A DNA stretch of 11,043 nucleotides, from contig DCSM01000172.1 in the NCBI GenBank assembly GCA_002325605.1, positions 44,009-55,051 on the forward strand, in the 5' to 3' direction. Positions 6,632 to 11,043 of the stretch are shown one piece after another; position 1 is the first letter of the stretch, and the number at the start of each line of letters is the position of its first letter. Source of the stretch: Chloroflexaceae bacterium UBA1466 (lineage in GTDB: Bacteria; Chloroflexota; Chloroflexia; Chloroflexales; Chloroflexaceae). The translations under genes were made by a program, and so were the position numbers. The notes beneath the pieces were generated by a model. That model was given only the letters and a program-made list of their open reading frames with translations, was not told the DNA's origin and made no database searches.

Positions 6632-7969
6632 ATGCAAAAGCGTTGGTTGTTCGCAAGTCTGATGTTGCTCCCGTGCGCCTTCATGCTTCCTGCTCAGGCC
6701 CAAACGGCGAATCGTTGTTTTTCAGAGACAGAATTTTGTATCACTGGGCCAATGCGGGAATATTGGGAAGAAAATGGAGGGTTGGCGGTCTTTGGTTTGC
6801 CCAAAGGCCCGCAAAAAGAGGAGCTTATCGAAGGTAAAGCATACCAAGTGCAGTGGTTTGAACGCAATCGCTTAGAACTTCACCCTGAAAACAAACCGCC
6901 GTATCATGTTTTGCTGGGGCGGTTGGGGGTTGGGCCTGTGGAAGCGGCTAAACAAGTGGGGACTTGGCAACCCCCAGCCGCCGAGACCGCGCAGGCAGGT
7001 TGTCTCCACTACCCTGAAACAGGCTGGAATGTTTGTGGCGCAATTCTCCAGGCTTATCGCGCAAGGGGTTTGGAAGTAGATAACCAGCCAGGTCTGAGCG
7101 CTGTTGACAATAAGGCTTTATTTGGTTTGCCACTTACACCTTTGGTAACAATGCAAATTGAAGGCAAGGCTTATCAAGTTCAATGGTTTGAACGCGCTCG
7201 TTTTGAACTTCACCCTGAAAAGCAGTCGCCCTATAACGTATCGCTTGGTTTATTGGGCAACGAAAACCTCTCAAATACTGAAGCTTCACCGCCTAAGCTC
7301 ACTTTGGCCCCTTCGAGTGGCCCCAAAATCACCATAAAAACTACAGAGGAAGATCGGACTGGCCCCAAACGCCACCTCAAAGTCAGTTTTCCTTTTCTTG
7401 AAGAGACCGATTCGCAAGCGCAAGCCTTTAACCAAGCCGTCGCCGCACGGGTGAAAGAAGCCGTTGATAACTTTGAGAAGGAGATGGCCGATTGGGAAGT
7501 CGCGCCAGAGGCTCCTGGGGAGAATAGTTTTCAGCTTGATCCGCAAGTTACCCTCAATTCAAAAGATTTGGTGAGTGTTCTCTTTATCGCTGACTTCTAT
7601 ATGCAAGGAGCAGCCCATCCCAGTCACTATAGTTTCGGGCTTAATTATCAACTAAGTCAGACTAAAGCCTTGACCTTGGCCGATTTGTTTCAGCCGCAAA
7701 CTAAATATTTAGAGCAGATCGCTGCTTACTGCATTCAAGAGCTACGCAAACGCCCCGATATTGTCTTTGAAAACTTTGCCGAAGAGGGAGCCGCCCCGTT
7801 GGAAAAAAACTACAAGTCGTGGAATCTCACGCCGCAGGGCCTGCTCATCAATTTTGATCACTATCAGGTTGCGCCCTACGCCGCAGGGATGCAACAGGTA
7901 ACGGTTCCCTATAGCGAATTGCAAACGCTTGCCAAGCCGCAAGGGCCCCTTGTCGCGCTGCTTAACTGA
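6632..7969 (+). CDS. Secreted protein with two QWFER repeats and an RsiV-like (DUF3298) C-terminal domain
   Basis: 445 residues. The signal peptide MQKRWLFASLMLLPCAFMLP ends with AQA before Gln24, so it is exported; LLPC is not a proper lipobox. Residues 36-99 and 159-209 are two copies of a module often seen in Chloroflexota envelope proteins: a FGLP turn, then IEGKAYQVQWFER, xELHPE and a Y-x-V-x-LGxLG ending. Cys29/Cys36 and Cys124/Cys135 could form disulfides. After a short linker, residues about 230-440 resemble the RsiV/PdaC-type DUF4163-DUF3298 region: DFYMQGAAHPSHYSFGLNYQ (321-340), LTLADLF (347-353) and a final VTVPYSEL (423-430). In RsiV this domain binds lysozyme and in PdaC it accompanies a deacetylase; neither partner is present here, so ligand binding at the envelope is inference. 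The start has AAAGAGG seven bases upstream. It is transcribed divergently from the surface-protein unit. Confidence 0.85.
   Translation: MQKRWLFASLMLLPCAFMLPAQAQTANRCFSETEFCITGPMREYWEENGGLAVFGLPKGPQKEELIEGKAYQVQWFERNRLELHPENKPPYHVLLGRLGVGPVEAAKQVGTWQPPAAETAQAGCLHYPETGWNVCGAILQAYRARGLEVDNQPGLSAVDNKALFGLPLTPLVTMQIEGKAYQVQWFERARFELHPEKQSPYNVSLGLLGNENLSNTEASPPKLTLAPSSGPKITIKTTEEDRTGPKRHLKVSFPFLEETDSQAQAFNQAVAARVKEAVDNFEKEMADWEVAPEAPGENSFQLDPQVTLNSKDLVSVLFIADFYMQGAAHPSHYSFGLNYQLSQTKALTLADLFQPQTKYLEQIAAYCIQELRKRPDIVFENFAEEGAAPLEKNYKSWNLTPQGLLINFDHYQVAPYAAGMQQVTVPYSELQTLAKPQGPLVALLN
6827..7258 (+). repeat. Two-copy coding repeat (QWFER module)
   Basis: Copy 1 is 6827-6928 and copy 2 is 7157-7258. 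The proteins match over IEGKAYQVQWFER, then xELHPE. The DNA has drifted at third positions, but exact blocks remain (TGGTTTGAACGC and GAACTTCACCCTGAAAA), so this is an old internal duplication held by selection. Confidence 0.75.
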
Positions 7970-7984
7970 GAAGCTAAAATTTGT

Positions 7985-8023
7985 TGGGGGCCTTTGCGGT
8001 CTCATAGACCGCAAAGGCCCCCA
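7985..8023. repeat. Perfect 18-bp stem hairpin, 3-base loop, no T tract
   Basis: Left arm 7985-8002 (TGGGGGCCTTTGCGGTCT), loop CAT (8003-8005), right arm 8006-8023, fully complementary. It starts 16 bases after the stop of the QWFER gene. Neither strand has a T run on its 3' side; the right flank is AGATTAAAAAA. It may end or protect the upstream transcript, but it is not a textbook intrinsic terminator. Confidence 0.7.
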
Positions 8024-8092
8024 GATTAAAAAACCCCTCATCCACCAACACTGTCTCACCAAAAACACGCTCTATAGAAGCAAAATTACTTC

Positions 8093-8121
8093 TTGACAAA
8101 CAAAGGATTTTTTGCTATAAC
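8093..8121 (+). promoter_or_regulatory. Near-consensus sigma-70 promoter for the small peptide gene
   Basis: TTGACA (8093-8098), exactly 17 bases, then TATAAC (8116-8121) preceded by TGC (extended -10). This is the strongest promoter-like sequence in the window. A start near 8128 gives a leader of about 32 bases to the ATG at 8160. Confidence 0.75.
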
Positions 8122-8159
8122 TACTGTAATTTTCTAACCTAACCTGAAAGGAGGTGAAA

Positions 8160-8306
8160 ATGATGAAGGTTAAGACTGCTATTAAAGCAGGGCGAGGGAG
8201 CTTGTACAATGAGTGCATGGATATGTGTAATCAGAATGATTTCCTTATGCCTCTGAGTCCTGGTGAAACTTGTGGGGGAGTCTGTAAAAAGTACATTGGT
8301 ACGTAG
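8160..8306 (+). CDS. Small cysteine-motif peptide (48 aa), possible RiPP precursor or secreted/metal-binding mini-protein
   Basis: A 48-codon ORF starting MMKVKTAIKAGRGSLYNEC and ending GGVCKKYIGT. Translation is supported by AGGAGG at 8149-8154, five bases before the first ATG and eight before the second in-frame ATG at 8163. A near-consensus promoter lies upstream and a terminator downstream, so it is a complete mono-gene unit. Its four cysteines form two CX3C motifs, Cys19-MDM-Cys23 and Cys38-GGV-Cys42, separated by 14 residues containing PLSPG. The first 18 residues are basic, lack cysteine and carry a KAG motif, which could be a leader. There is no hydrophobic signal sequence. Twin CX3C occurs in alpha-hairpinin folds and in some modified peptides, and paired cysteines could also bind metal. 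No modifying enzyme, protease or exporter is visible nearby. I do not recognise the family. The gene is likely real; its role is open. Confidence 0.7.
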   Translation: MMKVKTAIKAGRGSLYNECMDMCNQNDFLMPLSPGETCGGVCKKYIGT

Positions 8307-8315
8307 ATTCTCTTC

Positions 8316-8358
8316 TCACAACCATGCATAGCGCTTCGCTGTCCATCCGTAGTTGTGA
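8316..8358 (+). ncRNA. Structured 3' region of the peptide transcript
   Basis: An outer 7-bp stem TCACAAC (8316-8322) / GTTGTGA (8352-8358) encloses a hairpin ATAGCG (8328-8333), loop CTT, CGCTGT (8337-8342, one T-G pair). It lies between the peptide stop and the terminator and could stabilise the mRNA or be released as a small RNA. No known RNA family is recognised. Confidence 0.3.
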
Positions 8359-8376
8359 TTTCTCGCTGGAAAGCAC

Positions 8377-8413
8377 CCCGTTGGCTGTGTCAAGCATAAC
8401 CAACGGGTTTTTT
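8377..8413 (+). terminator. Intrinsic terminator after the peptide gene
   Basis: CCCGTTGG (8377-8384) pairs perfectly with CCAACGGG (8400-8407), with a 15-base loop, followed directly by TTTTTT (8408-8413). It ends the peptide transcript 71 bases before the methyltransferase ATG. With no evident promoter in 8414-8484, some readthrough may feed the methyltransferase. Confidence 0.8.
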
Positions 8414-8484
8414 CTCTGCAAGCTCAACCAAGGGCGTTGCCTGAGCCTGCCTAAGTCAACTGATTGATAGAGAGGTTTCAACTA

Positions 8485-10131
8485 ATGTACCAACGTGCGC
8501 TCACGAAGAACACCCTCTTCTACGGGGATAACCTCGATATTCTGCGCCAATATGTCGCCGCTGAAAGCATTGATTTAATCTATCTCGATCCGCCTTTCAA
8601 CTCAAATCGCAACTATAACGTGCTGTACAAAGAGGAAAGCGGCTCTGAATCGACTTCACAAATCAAAGCTTTCGAAGATACTTGGCATTGGAACCGTGAG
8701 ACCGAAGAGCAATATCGCGCTTTAGTCGCTCGCGGCGCTAAGTTAGGGACTTTGTTGGAAGCTTTAGTAAGCGTGAATGGGCGCAATCAAATGACGGCTT
8801 ATCTCGTCATGATGGCCATTCGCTTAGTAGAATTGCATCGGGTGCTGAAACCAACGGGCAGTTTGTATTTGCATTGCGACCCTACCGCGAGTCATTATTT
8901 GAAGTTGGTTTTGGATTGCCTCTTCGAGCCAAAAAATTATCGAAATGAGGTTGTTTGGAAGAGAACATCGGCTCATAGTGATGCAAATAATTATGGTCGG
9001 ATTCACGATGTGATTCTATATTACGCGAAGTCGGAGAAGTTCATTTGGAATAAGCAAGTAATGCGCTATGAGGAGAAATATTTAGCGACTCACTATAGAT
9101 ATGTTGATGAACATGGCAAGCGTTATGACACTGTCGCTATGCACGCCGCTGGAGGTAATACCTTAGTAAGGCTTTTTCGTGGGAAGGAACTATTGCCGCC
9201 ACCAGGTACGCATTGGCGTTTTTCGCAAGAGAAAATAGATGAAATGGCGACCAAAGATTTGTTAGTCTATGGCTCAAAAGACTATCCCCGTTACAAGAAA
9301 TATCTTGACGAGGATTCTGGCGTACCCTTACAAACTATCTTTAGCGATATTTCGCCTATCAATTCGCAAGCCGCCGAGCGCCTCGGCTACCCGACGCAAA
9401 AGCCCCTGGCCCTTTTAGAGCGGATTATCCAAGCCAGCAGCAACCCTGGCGACGTGATTCTTGACCCATTTTGTGGCTGCGGAACGGCTGTCCATGCGGC
9501 GCAAAAGCTAGGGCGCATTTGGGTTGGCATTGATATTACCCCTTTAGCGACGACTTTGATCAAAAGTCGCTTGTATAGTGCCTTTAAGCTCGAAGCCAAA
9601 AAGGATTATGACCTGCTTGGGGAGCCTGTCACGCTTGATGATGCTAAACATCTCGCGCAGCAAGACCGCTATCAATTCCAATGGTGGGCGCTGGGGCTTT
9701 TACCCGCTTACCCTTACGGGGGGCAGGGCGACAGCAAACAGGGCAAAAAGGGCGCGGATAAAGGAATTGATGGAATTATGACGTTTCGAGATAGTGGGGA
9801 AGCTGAGAAGAGGATTATTGTGCAAGTCAAAAGCGGGAAAGTTAGTAGCCGCGATCTTCGAGATTTGAGCGGGACAATTGAACGCGAAAAGAATGCCGTG
9901 CTGGGCGTATTTATCACTTTAGAGCCACCAAGTCGCAATATGGAGCTTGAAGTGCTTGAAATTGGGCCTTGGCGCTCGACGGTCTGGCAGAAAGATTATC
10001 CCAAAATCCAAATCCTAACGATAGAACAACTTTTGAACGGAGCCAAAGTACAATTCCCTGGGACCGATACGACGCTTAAACAGGCCCAGCGCGAAGAGCC
10101 AAACCTGGGGGAACAGAAGCCTTTGCTTTGA
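8485..10131 (+). CDS. Beta-class DNA methyltransferase with C-terminal Mrr-like nuclease domain
   Basis: 548 residues from the ATG at 8485, chosen over an in-frame TTG at 8464 because AGAGAGG (8469-8475) sits nine bases before it and the protein then starts close to the conserved FYGDNLDIL. Motif order is that of beta-class amino-methyltransferases: motif IV DPPF (35-38), a long variable target-recognition region (about 155-295), GYPTQKP (301-307), then the SAM-binding motif I DPFCGCGT (327-334) followed by VGIDI. The product is N6-methyladenine or N4-methylcytosine; DPPF favours neither strongly. Residues about 397-525 add a restriction-endonuclease-like fold: GADKGIDGIM (Asp429) and IIVQVKSGKV (Gln447, Lys449), the D-QxK form of the PD-(D/E)xK site found in Mrr-type domains, then SSRDLRDL. 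It could be a single-chain restriction-modification or methyl-directed enzyme. No separate restriction or helicase gene adjoins it. The recognition region appears more AT-rich than the rest. Confidence 0.88.
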   Translation: MYQRALTKNTLFYGDNLDILRQYVAAESIDLIYLDPPFNSNRNYNVLYKEESGSESTSQIKAFEDTWHWNRETEEQYRALVARGAKLGTLLEALVSVNGRNQMTAYLVMMAIRLVELHRVLKPTGSLYLHCDPTASHYLKLVLDCLFEPKNYRNEVVWKRTSAHSDANNYGRIHDVILYYAKSEKFIWNKQVMRYEEKYLATHYRYVDEHGKRYDTVAMHAAGGNTLVRLFRGKELLPPPGTHWRFSQEKIDEMATKDLLVYGSKDYPRYKKYLDEDSGVPLQTIFSDISPINSQAAERLGYPTQKPLALLERIIQASSNPGDVILDPFCGCGTAVHAAQKLGRIWVGIDITPLATTLIKSRLYSAFKLEAKKDYDLLGEPVTLDDAKHLAQQDRYQFQWWALGLLPAYPYGGQGDSKQGKKGADKGIDGIMTFRDSGEAEKRIIVQVKSGKVSSRDLRDLSGTIEREKNAVLGVFITLEPPSRNMELEVLEIGPWRSTVWQKDYPKIQILTIEQLLNGAKVQFPGTDTTLKQAQREEPNLGEQKPLL

Positions 10132-10140
10132 AAGCACTCA

Positions 10141-10195
10141 AGCGGAGGATAGGCATCTTGCCTGGCCCTCTTCAATTTCGACCTTCTGCTTTTTT
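10141..10195 (+). terminator. Weak candidate terminator after the methyltransferase
   Basis: AGCGGAGG (10141-10148) can pair with CTTCTGCT (10183-10190) using two G-T pairs, followed by a T run to 10195. An inner hairpin AGGCA-TCT-TGCCT (10151-10163) would close the structure. The T run merges with the -35 of the next promoter. Pairing is imperfect, so confidence is low. Confidence 0.35.
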
Positions 10196-10222
10196 GACAG
10201 ATCTCCTTCCAGTGCCTACAAT
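10194..10222 (+). promoter_or_regulatory. Near-consensus promoter of mntP
   Basis: TTGACA (10194-10199), 17 bases, TACAAT (10217-10222). A start near 10229 leaves a leader of about 85 bases. I see no sequence matching the manganese-sensing yybP-ykoY riboswitch that precedes some mntP genes, and no clear MntR-type palindrome. Confidence 0.65.
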
Positions 10223-10314
10223 AAGGAAAGTCTGGGATTTACCAAGCACGGGCAAAACCACAGAGCGGCTTTTAACCTAAAGGGTTTGAAAACTTTGAAA
10301 ATCCAAGCAAAAAG

Positions 10315-10866
10315 ATGTCGGTTCTAACCTTTGTCCTCATAGCTATCGGCCTCGCAATGGATGCGTTTGCGGTCTCCATTCAGTATGGGCTTTCCTGTTG
10401 TGACATGGCTTTGAAAAATAAGCTCAGAATTGCGGCTTTCTTTGGGGGCTTTCAGGCCGCAATGCCCATTCTGGGCTGGCTTGTAGGTTCTTCGCTGCGC
10501 TCTTTTATCTCTTCAATTGATCACTGGGTTGCCCTTATCATCCTCACAGGAGTCGGTGGGAAAATGATTTATGAGGCCCTTCAGCCTGCTGAAAACCGCT
10601 CTGTCCTTGATTCCTTAGCGCTAAAAACCCTTTTTATGCTCGCTCTGGCGACCAGTATAGATGCTCTTGCGGTTGGAGTCACCTTTGCTTTTCTTGATCT
10701 GGATGTTCTTACAGCTTCCTCATTCATTGGCATTATAACCTTCGCGCTAAGTCTCATTGCTGTCAACATAGGATGCCAGATGGGGCCTCTCTTTGAACGC
10801 AAAGCCGAAATTGCGGGAGGAGTCATTTTAATTTTGATCGGCCTTAAAATCTTTCTCTTTTACTAG
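10315..10866 (+). CDS. mntP: Manganese efflux pump MntP
   Basis: 183 residues, close to the usual length of about 185-190 for the MntP (YebN, DUF204) family, which exports excess Mn(II) across the cytoplasmic membrane. It has six hydrophobic segments in two inverted halves. Each half carries the family acidic motif: GLAMDAFAVS (12-21, Asp16) and ATSIDALAVG (112-121, Asp116). FGGFQAAMPILGW (43-55) and the C-terminal GGVILILIGLKIF (168-180) are also typical. Cys28 and Cys29 are an unusual pair just after the first helix. The ATG at 10315 has almost no Shine-Dalgarno sequence (AGCAAAAAG), but the protein begins directly at the first conserved helix and no better start exists. It has its own promoter and is not co-transcribed with an obvious partner. 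Identification is firm; metal specificity follows from the family. Confidence 0.92.
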   Translation: MSVLTFVLIAIGLAMDAFAVSIQYGLSCCDMALKNKLRIAAFFGGFQAAMPILGWLVGSSLRSFISSIDHWVALIILTGVGGKMIYEALQPAENRSVLDSLALKTLFMLALATSIDALAVGVTFAFLDLDVLTASSFIGIITFALSLIAVNIGCQMGPLFERKAEIAGGVILILIGLKIFLFY

Positions 10867-10944
10867 CATTTGCAAGCGAAATAAGCTTCACAGCTAAACA
10901 TTTTTGAAAAAAACAATGCCTTAATCCTAAAGTCTTAGCCAAAG

Positions 10945-11043
10945 AGGAGGCTCACCATGAGCAATTCCTAAGATTCATTGAATCTAGTCTGAAACCCAAG
11001 CTCTCTTCCCTCGGAGGCCCCAGCTTTAGCTGTTGGGCCACGG
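10945..11043 (+). other. Strong RBS plus four-codon ORF; possible leader peptide or frameshifted gene start
   Basis: AGGAGG (10945-10950) stands six bases before an ATG at 10957, an ideal initiation site. That frame reads Met-Ser-Asn-Ser and stops (TAA 10969-10971). A different frame, containing GAG at 10959, is open from 10908 to the window end and reads EQFLRFIESSLKPKLSSL and onward, which looks like ordinary protein. Two explanations fit: a one- or two-base indel (mutation or sequence error) after the ATG of a real gene, or a short leader ORF before structured RNA. The hairpins GATTC-ATT-GAATC (10971-10983) and GGCCC...GGGCC (11016-11039) would support the second. The window ends before this can be settled. 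Confidence 0.35.
11016..11039. repeat. Inverted repeat at the right edge
   Basis: GGCCC (11016-11020) pairs with GGGCC (11035-11039), and inside it AGC (11022-11024) pairs with GCT (11029-11031) around a TTTA loop. It is followed by ACGG at the end of the window, with no T tract seen. It may be coding sequence with chance pairing or an RNA element. Confidence 0.3.

Noticed and set aside
6674..6679. Lipoprotein processing site at LLPC in the QWFER protein
   Set aside because: Proline directly before the cysteine does not fit a lipobox, and a normal AQA cleavage site follows.
8245..8481. 78-codon open frame on the minus strand opposite the peptide gene and its terminator
   Set aside because: It runs through a clear plus-strand terminator and promoter-RBS-ORF unit, and its protein has no recognisable feature.
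8464..8487. TTG at 8464 as the methyltransferase start
   Set aside because: The Shine-Dalgarno at 8469-8475 lies after it and is well placed for the ATG at 8485.
10229..10314. yybP-ykoY manganese riboswitch before mntP
   Set aside because: The conserved sequence blocks of that family are not recognisable in the leader.
10877..10906. AGCT-TCAC-AGCT followed by ATTTTT as an mntP terminator
   Set aside because: Only four base pairs, and the T run is separated from the stem; too weak to call.

Overview
The window looks like chromosomal DNA from a Chloroflexota bacterium (Anaerolineae/Caldilineae-like). This is inferred from gene style: secreted proteins with long Thr/Pro stalks, FxLYD and PPC domains, the QWFERxRxELHPE repeat, and an acyl-ACP-reductase-like dehydrogenase fused to a quinate-dehydrogenase-like region. 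No rRNA, tRNA, CRISPR array, insertion sequence or phage gene is visible. Coding density is high and no gene-free stretch exceeds about 200 bases.

Left two thirds (1-6454), minus strand: four co-directional genes that read as one transcription unit. The order is a 1000-residue secreted multidomain surface protein, a membrane-associated M28-peptidase-like protein that has lost most metal ligands, a 667-residue two-part dehydrogenase/reductase, and the start of an unrecognised gene that leaves the window at base 1. An extended -10 promoter sits before the first gene, and a second candidate lies before the reductase.

Centre (6455-8484): a divergent promoter region with a 7-bp inverted repeat, then a secreted protein with two QWFER repeats and an RsiV-like (DUF3298) C-terminus, followed by a perfect 18-bp hairpin without a T tract. 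Next comes a very small gene: a near-consensus promoter, a perfect Shine-Dalgarno and a 48-codon ORF with twin CX3C motifs. It is followed by a structured 3' region and a clear intrinsic terminator. This is the best candidate for something undescribed.

Right third (8485-11043): a beta-class DNA methyltransferase carrying an Mrr-like PD-(D/E)xK nuclease domain in the same chain, then a mntP-type manganese exporter with its own promoter. The right edge has a strong ribosome binding site and ATG that stop after four codons, while another frame stays open to the edge. This could be a leader peptide or a frameshifted gene start.

Functionally, the minus-strand unit joins an envelope protein to a reductase of possible lipid or quinate-like metabolism, a link that is only inference. 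The plus strand holds independent units: an envelope sensor-like protein, the Cys-rich peptide, a defence or epigenetic methylase-nuclease, and metal efflux.
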